The notes beneath the pieces are model-generated. The model was given only the letters and a program-made list of their open reading frames with translations, was not told the origin of the DNA and ran no database searches. From Prochlorococcus marinus str. MIT 0912 (GTDB taxonomy: Bacteria; Cyanobacteriota; Cyanobacteriia; PCC-6307; Cyanobiaceae), in NCBI RefSeq assembly GCF_027359595.1, contig NZ_CP114783.1:1178001-1242000 (forward strand): a DNA stretch of 64,000 nucleotides. The letters are read 5' to 3'. Position numbers and translations under genes: made by a program. Shown here in pieces: positions 44,302-55,690 of this stretch. Numbering within the stretch: position 1 is the stretch's first letter; each line of letters begins with the position of its first letter.

Positions 44302-46068
44302 ATGACATTGCTGGTTCAAAAATATGGCGGCACCTCTCTCGGAAGCGTTGAGCGAATAAAAGCTGTCGCGCAAAGAATCAAATTAAATAAAGAGAAAGGC
44401 AATGATCTGGTAGTTGTTGTTTCGGCGATGGGACATCAAACTGATGAGTTGACAAAACTAGCTTCAGAAATAACTCTTGACCCTCCTCATCGAGAAATGG
44501 ATATGCTCCTATCAACTGGGGAACAAGTTTCAATATCATTATTGACAATGGCCCTGAATGAATTGGGCACTCCAGCAATCTCGTTAACTGGAACTCAGGC
44601 TGGAATTATCACAGAATCAGCTCATGGAAGAGCAAGAATACTCGATATAAAAACAGAACGAATAAAAAATCTCTTAGATCAAGGAAAAATCATAGTCATT
44701 GCTGGATTCCAAGGTACCAGTCTTGGCATAGGAGGAATTGCTGAAATCACAACTTTAGGAAGAGGAGGATCAGATACTTCTGCAGTCGCTTTAGCAGCAT
44801 CTCTGGGGGCGGCAAAATGTGAAATTTATACCGATGTTCCAGGCGTTTTAACAACTGATCCAAGAATTGTTAAAAATGCAAAATTAATGAAAAATATTAG
44901 TTGTGATGAAATGTTAGAGCTGGCTAGCCTTGGAGCAGCTGTTTTGCATCCTCGAGCAGTTGAAATAGCCAGAAATTTCGGGGTAACTCTTGTTGTGAAG
45001 TCAAGTTGGGACAACCTTGATGGAACGACTCTAACAAGTAAAAAGAATCATGTTTTTTCTAAAGGTGGGATAGAACATCGTAGTCCTGTCGATGGGTTAG
45101 AACTTGTTGAAAATCAAGCAGTAGTAGCTTTATCAAATATTCCAGATCGTCCAGGAATTGCTGCTGAGCTTTTTGAATCTTTATCAGGAGGTGGAGTAAA
45201 TGTCGATCTCATTATTCAAGCAACACACCAGATCAATTCTAACGATATTACTTTTACTGTTAGAGAAACTGAATTAAATAATGCACTAACTCAATGTAAA
45301 AAACTCATTAATATTATTGGAGGTGAAATATCGTCTCAACAGGGTCTAACAAAACTAAGCATTTATGGAGCTGGAATAATGGGGAGGCCTGGAATAGCAT
45401 CATCTCTATTCCAAACTCTATCTGATTCTGCTATTAATATAAGACTGATAGCAACTAGTGAAGTCAAAGTAAGTTGTGTTATTGATGCAGATTTAGGAAA
45501 AAAAGCATTACGTAATGTAGGAGAAGTTTTCAAGCTAACTGATAAACAAATCACTCTGAATCCTTCGGTTGAAAATAACAATGAGCCCGAAGTAAGGGGT
45601 GTGGCTTTAGACAAAGATCAAATACAAATTTGCGTGAAGAATGTTCCAGATAAGCCAGGGACTGCTTCCACTATTTGTTCCACATTAGCTGAGAAAAACA
45701 TCAGTTTAGATACAATAGTTCAATCAGAAAGAAAGCATAAAGATAAAACAAAAGATATTAGTTTCACATTAAAGAAAAATGATAGAAGCCAGGCTAAATA
45801 TGCCTTGGAAGAATTGATTTCAAATTGGCAGGGTTCAAAACTCGAAGAAGGGGAAGCCATAGTTCGAATTAGCGCAGTAGGATCTGGTATGCCTTTTACA
45901 AAAGGAACAGCCGGTAAAATATTTAGAGCACTAGCAAATCAAAAAATCAATATCGAAATGATAGCAACGAGCGAAATAAGAACAACTTGTATTATCTCAG
46001 AAAAATATGGTGAAAAAGCATTAAATGAAATTCATTCTTATTTTAAATTAGGAAAGAATGAAAGCTAA
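44302..46068 (+). CDS. lysC: Aspartate kinase with duplicated ACT regulatory region
   Basis: The 588-residue protein is longer than the ~410 residues of single-regulatory-unit kinases. The kinase domain has KYGGTSLGS (7-15), VVVVSAMGHQTDEL, the catalytic TTLGRGGSDTSAVALAA and the EIYTDVPGVLTTDPR segment. From about residue 265 two successive ACT pairs follow, each starting with a V-x-x-x-PDxPG pattern (IPDRPGIAAELF; VPDKPGTASTIC) and containing SEVKVSCVID- or SEIRTTCIIS-like turns. This four-ACT form is characteristic of cyanobacteria and indicates feedback by lysine and/or threonine. It catalyses the first step to lysine, threonine and methionine; asd and dapA lie at 52-54 kb. Confidence 0.96.
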   Translation: MTLLVQKYGGTSLGSVERIKAVAQRIKLNKEKGNDLVVVVSAMGHQTDELTKLASEITLDPPHREMDMLLSTGEQVSISLLTMALNELGTPAISLTGTQAGIITESAHGRARILDIKTERIKNLLDQGKIIVIAGFQGTSLGIGGIAEITTLGRGGSDTSAVALAASLGAAKCEIYTDVPGVLTTDPRIVKNAKLMKNISCDEMLELASLGAAVLHPRAVEIARNFGVTLVVKSSWDNLDGTTLTSKKNHVFSKGGIEHRSPVDGLELVENQAVVALSNIPDRPGIAAELFESLSGGGVNVDLIIQATHQINSNDITFTVRETELNNALTQCKKLINIIGGEISSQQGLTKLSIYGAGIMGRPGIASSLFQTLSDSAINIRLIATSEVKVSCVIDADLGKKALRNVGEVFKLTDKQITLNPSVENNNEPEVRGVALDKDQIQICVKNVPDKPGTASTICSTLAEKNISLDTIVQSERKHKDKTKDISFTLKKNDRSQAKYALEELISNWQGSKLEEGEAIVRISAVGSGMPFTKGTAGKIFRALANQKINIEMIATSEIRTTCIISEKYGEKALNEIHSYFKLGKNES

Positions 46069-46076
46069 AAAATATG

Positions 46077-48113
46077 TCATTTACCCACTAACCGATGCCT
46101 TAATTTTTTTATACGATCTCTTAGAATTGCAGCTTTTTCAAAATCTAGATCCTTAGCTGTTATTTTCATTTTAGATTCCAATTTTTCAATTAATTCAGGC
46201 AGAGATTCTAAAGATACTCCGCTATCAGAATCTTTAGAACTATGATCTATCAACTTATCAGCAATATCAACAAAATCATCCGTGCTTCCATCTTGATTTA
46301 ATCTTCTTGAAAGCTCTAAAAAAGAAAGAATTGAATTATTTGCTTTCTTACCTGCTGGCTTAGGAGTTATTCCATTCTCTAAATTATAAGTATTTTGTAT
46401 TTCACGACGTCTTTCAGTCTCACTAATAGCTTTGGCCATGGAATCGGTCATTTTATCTGCATAGAGCAAAGCCAAACCTTCAATATGCCTAGCTGCTCGA
46501 CCAATTGTTTGTATCAAAGATCTTTGAGCTCTTAAAAATCCTTCTTTATCAGCATCGAGAATGACTACTAGTGAGACTTCAGGTAAATCTAAACCTTCTC
46601 TTAGAAGATTAACTCCTACTAGTACATCATATTCTCCCAGTCGTAAATCTTGTATAATTTCAATTCTCTCGATTGAATGAATCTCTGAATGTAAATAGCG
46701 AACTCTAATTTTATTTTCAGATAAATAATCTGTAAGATCTTCAGCCATTCTTTTAGTGAGGGTTGTGATAAGTACTCTTTGATTCTTAGAGACTCTTTTT
46801 CTAATTTCGAGCAACAAATCATCAACTTGACCATGTGTTGGACGTACTTCAACTAAAGGGTCTAAAACACCAGTAGGTCTTATAACTTGCTCAACTATAT
46901 TTCCAGTACTTTTAGATAATTCCCAATCACCAGGGGTAGCACTTATAAAAACAGTTTGTTTTGCTTTATCCCAAAATTCTATATCCTTTAAAGGACGATT
47001 ATCAGCAGCACTAGGTAATCTAAAGCCATGGTCTATTAATACTTTTTTTCTAGCCTGATCACCATTATACATAGCCCGTAATTGAGGACAAGTAACATGA
47101 CTTTCATCAATAAGCAATAACCAGTCTTTAGGAAAATAATCAATTAGGCATTCTGGAGCAGAACCAGGTTCTCTTCCAGATAGATGACGAGCATAATTCT
47201 CAACTCCATTACAATATCCAACTTCTTTCAACATTTCTAAATCATAAATTGTTCGTTGTTCTAACCTTTGTGCTTCGAGTAATTTACCCTCTTGATTAAG
47301 AAATTCTAATCTATCTTTTAATTCTTTTTTTATTGCTTTAATTGCAGATTCTAAGCGATCTTTTGGCGTTACAAAATGTTTTGCTGGATATATATTAATT
47401 GAGTTAAGTTTCTTCAATATTTCTCCAGTAGTAGGATCGACATAGCTAATAGTTTCAACTTCATCTCCAAACAATTCAAGCCTTACAAGTCTGTCATCAT
47501 ATGCTGGTCCTATTTCTACTACATCTCCTCTAACTCTAAATCTACCTCTACTGATTTCAATATCATTACGTGTATATTGATTAGAGACTAATGATCTAAG
47601 ACAAGATCTTAAATCAATACAGTGACCAACTTGAAACTTTACAGAAGCCTTTAAATATTCACTTGGAATTCCTAAACCATATATACAACTAATTGAAGCA
47701 ACAACTATGACATCATCTCGCTCGAATAAAGACCTAGTTGCGGAGTGACGTAACATATCAATTTCTTCATTAATAGATGAGGTCTTAGCTATGTAAGTAT
47801 CACTTACTGGAACATAAGCTTCTGGCTGATAATAATCATAATATGAGATAAAATATTCAACTGCATTATCAGGAAAAAACTCTCTTAATTCATTACATAA
47901 TTGAGCTGCAAGTGTTTTATTATGAGCCAAAACTAAGGCAGGTCTACCTGTTTGAGCAATCAAATTAGCTATCGTAAAAGTCTTACCTGTTCCAGTTGCA
48001 CCTAATAAAGTTTGAAATTTTTGCCCATCATTTACCCCTCCAACTAACCCTTTAATAGCTTCAGGTTGATCACCTTTTGGAACATAAGGGGCTTTAAGTT
48101 TATATTCTGGCAT
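46077..48113 (-). CDS. uvrB: Excinuclease ABC subunit B
   Basis: The 678-residue protein is a full-length UvrB: Walker A GATGTGKT (38-45), the DNA-wedging beta-hairpin region [12 protein letters not shown] (91-102), the DESH box [15 protein letters not shown], helicase motifs [14 protein letters not shown] and [28 protein letters not shown], and a C-terminal UVR motif ([22 protein letters not shown] in part). It verifies damage in nucleotide excision repair. The stop faces the lysC stop with 8 bp between them. Confidence 0.98.
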   Translation of the reverse strand: MPEYKLKAPYVPKGDQPEAIKGLVGGVNDGQKFQTLLGATGTGKTFTIANLIAQTGRPALVLAHNKTLAAQLCNELREFFPDNAVEYFISYYDYYQPEAYVPVSDTYIAKTSSINEEIDMLRHSATRSLFERDDVIVVASISCIYGLGIPSEYLKASVKFQVGHCIDLRSCLRSLVSNQYTRNDIEISRGRFRVRGDVVEIGPAYDDRLVRLELFGDEVETISYVDPTTGEILKKLNSINIYPAKHFVTPKDRLESAIKAIKKELKDRLEFLNQEGKLLEAQRLEQRTIYDLEMLKEVGYCNGVENYARHLSGREPGSAPECLIDYFPKDWLLLIDESHVTCPQLRAMYNGDQARKKVLIDHGFRLPSAADNRPLKDIEFWDKAKQTVFISATPGDWELSKSTGNIVEQVIRPTGVLDPLVEVRPTHGQVDDLLLEIRKRVSKNQRVLITTLTKRMAEDLTDYLSENKIRVRYLHSEIHSIERIEIIQDLRLGEYDVLVGVNLLREGLDLPEVSLVVILDADKEGFLRAQRSLIQTIGRAARHIEGLALLYADKMTDSMAKAISETERRREIQNTYNLENGITPKPAGKKANNSILSFLELSRRLNQDGSTDDFVDIADKLIDHSSKDSDSGVSLESLPELIEKLESKMKITAKDLDFEKAAILRDRIKKLRHRLVGK

Positions 48114-48194
48114 ATTCTTATTTAATTCTAAAAAAAGATAAACTTATTAATTCCATACTCTTCATATTGTTATCAAACAAAAGTTTAAATTAAC

Positions 48195-48983
48195 TTAGGA
48201 AATTGATTGGTTAATCTTAGCAACCAATTTAGATGTATCTAGGGCCTGTCGAAGACCTTTAACGGTTGCAATCATAGCTAATTCCGTATTCAATTTATTG
48301 ACAGCTGTCCCAATCCCAACTCCATTAGCTCCAACTGATATGGCCATAGGAGCAGTGACTTCAGACAGTCCAGAAGCAGACATTAAGGGCACATCATGTT
48401 GACTACCCTTTAAAGCTGATGATATGGCGACAGTCGCGGCCAAAGTAGGTGACGCTTTCTCTATTAAACCTAAAGTTCCAGGACTAATAGGATGCGAGCT
48501 TGTCCCTCCTTCTGTCTGAATTATATCGACCCCTCTATCAACAAGATCTAACGCTAATTGAGCTTGATTATCTAAAGTCAAAACATGGGGAACGGTTACT
48601 GATAAAACAACTTCAGGCAAAAGACGTCGAGATTCAACAGCTAATGAGAGCACCTCTTCAGCTGAGAAAAAACGCCCATCTGGATAAAAAGAATCAAAAT
48701 TCCCAATCTCAATAATTGATGCTCCTGCTTTAACAGCTTTAGGGAAAAGTTTTGGTTCTACCGAACTTACGCATACAGGAATATTCGAAGCCTCCACAGC
48801 GAGCTCTACTAGTTTTGGTTCACACGCAATGTCCAATAAATCTGCACCCCCAAGACCTGCAGCTTTAGAAATTCGAAATACTGATTCTGGATTAAAATTA
48901 TTTAATCCAGAAATTACTTTCAATAAAGATCTATTCTGAATACTTTTTTGAAGTGAAACTGGCAATGTCTGCAGGCGTGTCAT
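48195..48983 (-). CDS. DUF561/Ycf23-like TIM-barrel protein
   Basis: The 262-residue protein matches the cyanobacterial and plastid DUF561 (Ycf23) family: [14 protein letters not shown] near the start, [32 protein letters not shown], then [13 protein letters not shown] and [21 protein letters not shown]. The alternation suggests an (alpha/beta)8 barrel of the type that binds phosphate esters. No biochemical function is established. It is conserved in photosynthetic lineages and is divergent from tilS here. Confidence 0.85.
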   Translation of the reverse strand: MTRLQTLPVSLQKSIQNRSLLKVISGLNNFNPESVFRISKAAGLGGADLLDIACEPKLVELAVEASNIPVCVSSVEPKLFPKAVKAGASIIEIGNFDSFYPDGRFFSAEEVLSLAVESRRLLPEVVLSVTVPHVLTLDNQAQLALDLVDRGVDIIQTEGGTSSHPISPGTLGLIEKASPTLAATVAISSALKGSQHDVPLMSASGLSEVTAPMAISVGANGVGIGTAVNKLNTELAMIATVKGLRQALDTSKLVAKINQSIS

Positions 48984-49068
48984 AAAAACATCAACTATTA
49001 ATCTGATTGTGACACTGACTCAGCAAAAGAACTTCAAAAAAGCGAATAGAGCTCTGAAACCAAAGCAA

Positions 49069-50094
49069 ATGTCACAATCTTCCAACAACGACAGGCCTTG
49101 GAGTAAATGGCATATGCGTTTACACAAAAGGCTGAAACAAAATAAATCTCTTCTTCCTGTTAACTCAACACTTTTGTTAGCCATATCAGGTGGTCAAGAT
49201 TCGATGGCCCTTCTCAAATTAATTATTGATCTAAAAAGGCTATATAAATGGCAAGTCGAAGTCTGGCATGGAGATCATAAATGGCACACTAAATCCAAGC
49301 AAATAGAAGAAGAACTAAAACTTTGGTGCCTAAATAAGCAAATACCATTTCACTCTAATAAAGCAAATAAAGAAGAAGTAGCTAATGAAGCAAAAGCAAG
49401 AGATTGGAGATATCAAAACCTATTAATGAAAGCTAATTTATTATCATCAAAAAATATATATTTTCCATATACGAGAATATTAACTGGTCATACAGCTACT
49501 GATCGAGCAGAAACGGTCATTATGAACTTAGCGAGAGGAAGCGATCTGATCGGACTGAGTACCCTTAAAGAACAAAGAACTTTAGAGAATAATATAGATT
49601 TAGTAAGACCTTTTCTGATCTTCAATAGAAACGAAACACTCGAAATTTGTAAAGAGTTTAATTTACCAATTTGGATTGATCCTTCAAATGAAAATATTAA
49701 TTTAACAAGAAATAAAATTAGAAAAGAAGTTTTACCAATTTTAAATTCTATCTATCAAGGCGCAGACTCGAGGATAGCCTCCTTAGCTAGTAGGCTTGAA
49801 AGTATTAGCAAAGACCAACAATCATTAGCAAAAATAGCAATAGAATTTTGCCAAGGAGAAGACATCACTTCCCTATCCAGAAAAAAATTAATTGATTTCT
49901 CAAGCTCTATAAGAAAAATATTATTTTTTCATTGGCTGAATATGTTAGGAGTAACAAGAGTAACTTCTTTGCAAATCGAAGAAATCAATAGCAAAATATT
50001 AAAAAGCAAACCACCTGGCATAATCCATCTCCATGGAGACTTCATTATAAGATGGGATAAAGAAACTATTTATATATCAAATAAGGCTAATTAA
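49069..50094 (+). CDS. tilS: tRNA(Ile)-lysidine synthase
   Basis: The product carries the PP-loop [14 protein letters not shown], the ATP-binding core of TilS, then [11 protein letters not shown], the segment [26 protein letters not shown] and the [21 protein letters not shown] motif. TilS adds lysine to C34 of tRNA-Ile(CAU) so that it reads AUA. I chose the ATG at 49069 ([11 protein letters not shown]), 341 residues; a GTG at 49009 would add 20 residues with no family match and reduce the gap to the divergent DUF561 gene to 25 bp. It converges on rnj with 20 bp between the stops. Confidence 0.92.
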   Translation: MSQSSNNDRPWSKWHMRLHKRLKQNKSLLPVNSTLLLAISGGQDSMALLKLIIDLKRLYKWQVEVWHGDHKWHTKSKQIEEELKLWCLNKQIPFHSNKANKEEVANEAKARDWRYQNLLMKANLLSSKNIYFPYTRILTGHTATDRAETVIMNLARGSDLIGLSTLKEQRTLENNIDLVRPFLIFNRNETLEICKEFNLPIWIDPSNENINLTRNKIRKEVLPILNSIYQGADSRIASLASRLESISKDQQSLAKIAIEFCQGEDITSLSRKKLIDFSSSIRKILFFHWLNMLGVTRVTSLQIEEINSKILKSKPPGIIHLHGDFIIRWDKETIYISNKAN

Positions 50095-50114
50095 ACGAAA
50101 CAAATATTCAGTTA

Positions 50115-52064
50115 TCAGCTAATTGCTGATCTGCGTCGTCTTGTTCTTCCAGATGGCATTTCCTCAGAATTACTCTCACTATTTGTTTCTTGTTCAGTAA
50201 GTGAACTTGTATCTTTATTTGTTACGGATCCATTAGTTTCTTTAAGCGCTTTATCAGCGGTTTTCCTAACTACTTGTCGTGAATCTGGCTGTTGATCAAG
50301 TTGAGGTTTATATGCACGAGTTCCACCAGGAGCAGGTTGAACAAGACAAAGAATTAGTGGCTCAGCTTGAACTTCCCTTCTCAATCGACGAGATAATCCT
50401 GATTCAACCTCTCGTTGCAACCCAATCCAATCGACTTCTACTGACTTACCTCCAGTCTTAAGAACAAGCTGTTTCCATCGATTTTCTAAGACCCAATTAA
50501 TCTCTCTTTCAGTCCAATTAACCATTGTTTTAGCATCAACATTAGTGATAACACCTCGAAGATTGACCCTTGGAGGTGCAACCATTACGCCATCAGTGCT
50601 AATTGGAGTAAGAACAGTAATCACTCCATCATCCGCAAGTTGCTGACGTTCTTTTAAGACTCGAGTATCGACAACCCCTGTTCTAGAAGAATCGAGCAAT
50701 TCCACTCCTGATTTAACTGGTGAACCTTGCACAATAGAATCTGGTCTTAATTCAGCAACGTCCCCATTTTCCATAACCAATACATTTTCTGGATGAACCC
50801 CCATTGATACAGCAGTTTTTCCATGAAGAACTTGCATTCTGTACTCCCCATGCACAGGAATAAAGTATTTAGGTCTAGTTAATCCAAGCATCCATTTCTG
50901 ATCTTCTTGACATCCATGACCTGAAACATGGATACCCTTATCTTTGCCATAAATAACTTTTGCACCCAATTTTATTAATTTGTCAATCGTATGCATGACG
51001 GAAATAGTATTTCCAGGAATAGGACTAGCAGAAAAAATGACAGTATCACTGGTTTTCAACTGAACATGTTGATGCTCACCCCTCGCGATACGGCTCAAAG
51101 CAGCCATTGATTCCCCTTGACTTCCTGTCATCAACAAAAACGTCTCTCTATCAGGCAAATCTCTAATCTGTTTAATTGGGAAAAACAAATCATCAGGAAA
51201 ACGCATATATCCAAGTTCTCTCGCTTTCCCAACAACATTTAGCATTGAACGGCCTAGCAAGCCGACTTTTCTACCGTTTTTCATCGCCAACTCTAAAAGC
51301 ATCGCTACTCGATGAGTTGAACTAGCAAATGTAGTGACCATAACTCTGCCCTCTGCAGTAGCGATGTATCTATCTAAATTAGGAAAAACAGAATATTCAG
51401 AGGGGGTGAATCCTGTGACTTCAGAGTTGGTTGAATCAGATAGAAGGCAAAGAACACCTTGATCTCCGTAATAAGCCATTCTTGCTAAATCTGCAGGCTG
51501 TCCATCGGGTGGCGTATGGTCGAACTTGAAATCACCAGTAAAAAACACTACCCCAACTGGAGTCGTTACTGCGAAGGAATAACTATCAGAAATTGAATGA
51601 GTATTTCTTACAAATTCAACAGAAAAATGTTGTCCAACTTTGATAACTTCTCTTGGTCCACATACTTGTATTGTTGTCCGATCAGCAACTCCTGCTTCCT
51701 CCATTTTTCCCCGAAGCATAGACATAGCAAGGGGAGGACCATAAACAATTGGAATATTAAAGTTCTTTAAATGATGAGAAATCCCACCAATATGATCTTC
51801 ATGTCCATGCGTTACTACCAAACCCCTTATTCGACTTTGATTCTCACGTAAATAAGTAGTGTCTGGCATGACAACATTTACCCCATGCATCCCATCAGTT
51901 GGGAACGCCAGTCCAGCATCAAGAATCATGATGTCATCGCCATATTCAAAGACGCAGGTATTTTTTCCAATTTCTCCGAGGCCACCTAAGGGAATAATCC
52001 TCAAACAAGGAGATTTTGATTGATTATTTTTTGAACCTTGAAAATTCATTGAACTTGATGTCAT
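50115..52064 (-). CDS. rnj: Ribonuclease J
   Basis: The 649-residue metallo-beta-lactamase/beta-CASP nuclease shows GGLGEIGKN (27-35), the zinc motif HGHEDH (86-91), LTGSQGESMAALSRIA, ISASP-like FSASPIPGN and VSGHGCQEDQ, then VHGEYRMQVLH. RNase J degrades and matures mRNA and rRNA by endo- and 5'-exonucleolytic action; it is the main partner of RNase E in cyanobacteria. The C-terminal 60 or so residues are polar, rich in Ser/Glu/Lys and end in an Arg-rich cluster (RTRRRRSAIS), a form also common in cyanobacteria. It sits 72 bp after dapA on the same strand. Confidence 0.95.
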   Translation of the reverse strand: MTSSSMNFQGSKNNQSKSPCLRIIPLGGLGEIGKNTCVFEYGDDIMILDAGLAFPTDGMHGVNVVMPDTTYLRENQSRIRGLVVTHGHEDHIGGISHHLKNFNIPIVYGPPLAMSMLRGKMEEAGVADRTTIQVCGPREVIKVGQHFSVEFVRNTHSISDSYSFAVTTPVGVVFFTGDFKFDHTPPDGQPADLARMAYYGDQGVLCLLSDSTNSEVTGFTPSEYSVFPNLDRYIATAEGRVMVTTFASSTHRVAMLLELAMKNGRKVGLLGRSMLNVVGKARELGYMRFPDDLFFPIKQIRDLPDRETFLLMTGSQGESMAALSRIARGEHQHVQLKTSDTVIFSASPIPGNTISVMHTIDKLIKLGAKVIYGKDKGIHVSGHGCQEDQKWMLGLTRPKYFIPVHGEYRMQVLHGKTAVSMGVHPENVLVMENGDVAELRPDSIVQGSPVKSGVELLDSSRTGVVDTRVLKERQQLADDGVITVLTPISTDGVMVAPPRVNLRGVITNVDAKTMVNWTEREINWVLENRWKQLVLKTGGKSVEVDWIGLQREVESGLSRRLRREVQAEPLILCLVQPAPGGTRAYKPQLDQQPDSRQVVRKTADKALKETNGSVTNKDTSSLTEQETNSESNSEEMPSGRTRRRRSAIS

Positions 52065-52136
52065 GGAAAAATCTATGTAAAAAACTTGGTTGTTACCTAA
52101 ATGAAAGTCAAATCCACTCGAGAACGAGAGAAAAGA

Positions 52137-53045
52137 TCAAATCAATCTCATAGAAGAGAGTATCTTCACGAGTTCCTCTTGCATTTCGCTGTTTAAAGAG
52201 ACTAAAGGACTCCGAGGAGGTCCAACAGACCAACCAATGAGTTGAAGTGCCGCTTTAACAGGAATGGGATTTGTGGTTGCAAAAAGAGATTTAAAAAGAG
52301 GTTGTAATTTCTCGTGCAAATAAAGTGCATCAGCATATTTACCTTCTAAAAAACTTTCTATAATTTTCTTCAAATTAGGACCAACTAAATGACTAGCGAC
52401 ACTAACAACCCCTACTGCCCCTACTGAAAGCATTGGTAAAACCAAAGCATCATCACCGCTATAAATAGCTAAATCTGATCCACAATAGTTCCTTAATTGA
52501 GTCACTTCCTCGGTTGTACCACTTGCAGCTTTAAAACTGACTACATTACTGCAATCCATAAGCTTACTTACAATACTAGGTGATATCGAACATCCTGTCC
52601 GCCCAGGAATGTTATAAAGCATCAAAGGCAACTGTGGGGCTGCATTTGCAATAGCGCGAAAATGAACTTCTAAGCCTTCTTGCGGTGGTTTATTGTAATA
52701 AGGAACAACGACTAATGCACCATCTGCTCCTGAATTAGCTGCTTCCTTTGTTGCTGCAATTGCCTCAGAAGTAGAATTACTTCCTGTTCCAGCCAAAACT
52801 TTAGCCCTAGAGCCTAAAGAATTTCTGACTGTTTCCAGCATCTTTTGTTGTTCTTGCCAAGTCAAAGTCGGAGACTCACCTGTAGTTCCGCATACAACGA
52901 TGCCATCGGAACCTTGATCTACTAAATAATTTGCTAAATCTGCAGCAAGACCATAATCAACTTTCCCTTCCTCATTGAATGGAGTTACCATTGCGGTTAA
53001 AATCCTTCCAAAAGGGGCTGGTGATAATAAAGCTGACTTATTCAT
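52137..53045 (-). CDS. dapA: 4-hydroxy-tetrahydrodipicolinate synthase
   Basis: The 302-residue aldolase-type TIM barrel has [11 protein letters not shown] (51-61), the catalytic Tyr in LYNIPGRTG (Tyr144) and the Schiff-base Lys in VSFKAASG (Lys172). It condenses pyruvate with aspartate semialdehyde, the first committed step to lysine and diaminopimelate for peptidoglycan. The start overlaps the asd stop by 4 bp (ATGA), so the two are translationally coupled; asd makes its substrate. Confidence 0.97.
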   Translation of the reverse strand: MNKSALLSPAPFGRILTAMVTPFNEEGKVDYGLAADLANYLVDQGSDGIVVCGTTGESPTLTWQEQQKMLETVRNSLGSRAKVLAGTGSNSTSEAIAATKEAANSGADGALVVVPYYNKPPQEGLEVHFRAIANAAPQLPLMLYNIPGRTGCSISPSIVSKLMDCSNVVSFKAASGTTEEVTQLRNYCGSDLAIYSGDDALVLPMLSVGAVGVVSVASHLVGPNLKKIIESFLEGKYADALYLHEKLQPLFKSLFATTNPIPVKAALQLIGWSVGPPRSPLVSLNSEMQEELVKILSSMRLI

Positions 53046-54076
53046 GATTTTTTCGGCAATAGAAGTTCAGCAATCTGCACTGCATTAAGTGCAGCTCCTT
53101 TCCGGATTTGATCTCCACATAACCATAGTTCTAAAGCATTGGGGTTACTTATATCTTGCCTTATACGGCCAACGGATATGGGGTCTCTACCAGTTACATC
53201 TTGAGGCATCGGAAAACGATTGTTTCCCAAATCCTCAAGTATCTCAACTCCTCGTGCGGATTCCAAAATCTCATAAGCTTCTTTTACAGGGAAAGGCTTT
53301 ATAAATTCAATATTCACTGCTTCAGAATGAGCTCTAAAAACTGGAACTCTTACACATGTTGCGGTCAATGCAAGTCCAGGGTCTCCAAGAATTTTTCGGG
53401 TTTCTTTAACCATTTTCATTTCTTCCTCGCAATAATTATTCGATTGCAAAGGTGAATTATGCAAAAAAAGATTAAATGCCAAAGAATAAGGAAGAACTTT
53501 ACTTTCTGGAGTTATTCCATCTAAAACTTCTTGGCTTAATTTCCCTAATTCTTCCATTGCCATTGCACCTGCGCCACTAGCGGATTGATATGTGGACACA
53601 ACAATCCTCTTAATAGGAATATGCCTAGTCAATGGAGATAGAACCAACGCTAATAAAATAGTCGTGCAATTAGGATTAGAAATTAAACCTTTGTGCTTAC
53701 TAGCATCGGAAGGGTTAACTTCTGGAACAACCAAAGGAACATTCTCATCCATTCGAAATGCACTGGAGTTATCAATCATCAAAGCTCCAGAACTTTGAAT
53801 TTTATCTTTCCATTTACGAGATATTGAACTACCAGCTGAAGCCAACACCAAATCTACATTTTCAAAACTATCTTTAGTTGTCTCTTCGACTTTTAACTCA
53901 GTTCCGCAAAAACTCTGAATCTCCCCTGCCGAACGATGAGAGGCTAGTAAAATTAATTTTTTTATAGGAAAAGATCTCTCTTCAAGCAAAGTCAATAATT
54001 CCTTACCTACAGCTCCACTTGATCCAAGGATCGCAACTGTAAGAGGTCTATTTGGAAGAAGAAACTGTGTTTTCAA
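53042..54076 (-). CDS. asd: Aspartate-semialdehyde dehydrogenase
   Basis: The 344-residue protein has the NADP-binding [13 protein letters not shown] (16-28), the active-site Cys in SNPNCTT (Cys137), the [10 protein letters not shown] segment and [16 protein letters not shown] with the catalytic His. It reduces aspartyl phosphate made by LysC to the semialdehyde used by DapA and homoserine dehydrogenase. It starts 152 bp from the divergent tig gene and leads the asd-dapA pair, possibly also rnj. Confidence 0.97.
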   Translation of the reverse strand: MKTQFLLPNRPLTVAILGSSGAVGKELLTLLEERSFPIKKLILLASHRSAGEIQSFCGTELKVEETTKDSFENVDLVLASAGSSISRKWKDKIQSSGALMIDNSSAFRMDENVPLVVPEVNPSDASKHKGLISNPNCTTILLALVLSPLTRHIPIKRIVVSTYQSASGAGAMAMEELGKLSQEVLDGITPESKVLPYSLAFNLFLHNSPLQSNNYCEEEMKMVKETRKILGDPGLALTATCVRVPVFRAHSEAVNIEFIKPFPVKEAYEILESARGVEILEDLGNNRFPMPQDVTGRDPISVGRIRQDISNPNALELWLCGDQIRKGAALNAVQIAELLLPKKS

Positions 54077-54228
54077 ACTTGATGAGGAAAATTAAAAGGT
54101 TTAACAAAAAATTTTTTCTTATTGGAAAAATCAACAAATAACAAATTTTTCGATGCTTTTTAGGCCACAATAGCTTTGGAAGTGAATTAACGCTTTCTTA
54201 CGCTAACCAATTTGAGAATTCCTTTTCA

Positions 54229-55647
54229 ATGAGTGCTGCCAAATTAAAAGTAAAAACCAGTTCAAAACCTAATAGCAGAATTGCTGTAGAGGTAGAAGTA
54301 CCAGCAGATCGATGCAAAAATAGTTACAACGAAGCTTTAAGCAAACTCAGCAGATCAATCTCAATCCCAGGTTTTCGCAAAGGTAAAGTTCCAAAAACAG
54401 TAGTCATCCAACAACTTGGGGTCAAAAGGATACAGGCCTCCGCACTAGAATCACTTTTGCAAAAAATATGGACGGAAACATTAGATCAGGAAGGAATTGA
54501 GCCCTTGTCTGAGCCGGAACTGGAAGATGGCTTTGAAACTATTTTAGAGAATTTCAACCCTGAAAAAACTCTTACATTAAAGCTTGAAACTGATATAACC
54601 CCTATCCCAACACTAAAAAAATCTTCAGGTCTTACGGCTGAGGTAGAAACTTTAATCTTTGATCCCAAAAAAGTAGATGAACTTATTGAGCAATCAAGAA
54701 CGCAGTTAGCGACTAAAATTCCAGTTAGTGATCGTCCCGCAAAAAAAGGAGATATTGCTCTAGTAAGCTTCAAAGGAAGTTTCTCAGATGATGGCAGCGA
54801 AATTGAGGGTGGAAGCGCAGATTCAATAGAAATAGAACTTGAAGAAGGCCGAATGATTCCTGGGTTTATTGAGGGTGTGATTGGAATGAATATCAATGAT
54901 CAAAAGACATTAAAGTGTGAATTCCCAAAGGATTATCATCAGGAAGATGCCAAAGGCAGAAAAGCTGAATTCAAAGTCAGTCTTGAAGATTTAAAAATTA
55001 AGGAACTACCAGAACTAAATGACGAATTTGCCAAGCAAGCAAGTGATAAAGACAATATGAGTGACTTACGGGCAGATCTAGAACAGAGGCTTAAAGAAGA
55101 TAATGATAGAAAACAAGCGAAAAATCGTCAGGACTCACTTCTTGCGGCTTTAGTCAAAGAGCTTGAAGTTGAGCTACCAAAAAGTCTTATTGACCAGGAA
55201 GTTCGAGTAATTGTTGAACAAACAGCTCAAAATTTTGCTCAACAAGGCATTGATGTGAAATCAATGTTTACTCCAGAGCTTGTGAAATCGCTAATGGAGT
55301 CTTCAAAAGGAGAAGCAGAGAAAAAGCTTCGTCAAAAATTCGCTCTAAATGCTTTGGCTAAGTCGGAAAAAATTGAAGTTTCACAAAAAGAAATCAATTC
55401 AAAGCTTAAAGAAGTAGAAGCTGATATCAAACTTTCAAAAGAAAAAAATATAGATGAAAATCGTCTAAAAGAAGCTATTACTGATGATTTGTTGCAAGAA
55501 AAATTATTTGTTTGGCTCGAAGAGAATAATACTGTTTTAGAAAAAGACCCAGAAAAAAATAAGGATCAAAGCAAAGAGAAAAGTTCGAAAAAGGCAACAA
55601 CAAAAACAAATAAAGAAAAGAAAAGTTCTAAAACACCCAAATCCTAG
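54229..55647 (+). CDS. tig: Trigger factor
   Basis: The 472-residue protein has the ribosome-binding signature IPGFRKGKVPK near residue 50, a central FKBP-like isomerase domain (KGDIALVSFKGSFSDDGS, EGRMIPGFIEGVIGM) and a long helical C-terminal domain. It chaperones nascent chains at the ribosome exit. The last 35 residues are a Lys/Ser/Thr-rich tail beyond the conserved domain. It is the first gene of a plus-strand run tig-clpP-clpX-dnaX, and the spacing (43, 104 and 144 bp) leaves room for internal promoters. Confidence 0.97.
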   Translation: MSAAKLKVKTSSKPNSRIAVEVEVPADRCKNSYNEALSKLSRSISIPGFRKGKVPKTVVIQQLGVKRIQASALESLLQKIWTETLDQEGIEPLSEPELEDGFETILENFNPEKTLTLKLETDITPIPTLKKSSGLTAEVETLIFDPKKVDELIEQSRTQLATKIPVSDRPAKKGDIALVSFKGSFSDDGSEIEGGSADSIEIELEEGRMIPGFIEGVIGMNINDQKTLKCEFPKDYHQEDAKGRKAEFKVSLEDLKIKELPELNDEFAKQASDKDNMSDLRADLEQRLKEDNDRKQAKNRQDSLLAALVKELEVELPKSLIDQEVRVIVEQTAQNFAQQGIDVKSMFTPELVKSLMESSKGEAEKKLRQKFALNALAKSEKIEVSQKEINSKLKEVEADIKLSKEKNIDENRLKEAITDDLLQEKLFVWLEENNTVLEKDPEKNKDQSKEKSSKKATTKTNKEKKSSKTPKS

Positions 55648-55690
55648 TTTCTACACATAGATTACAAGTATTAGTTATCTAAAGTTCAAG

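Noticed and set aside
50114-50130. Inverted repeat atcagc / gctgat between tilS and rnj as a terminator
   Set aside because: It has no T-tract on either side and lies largely within the end of rnj, so it is more likely coding coincidence.
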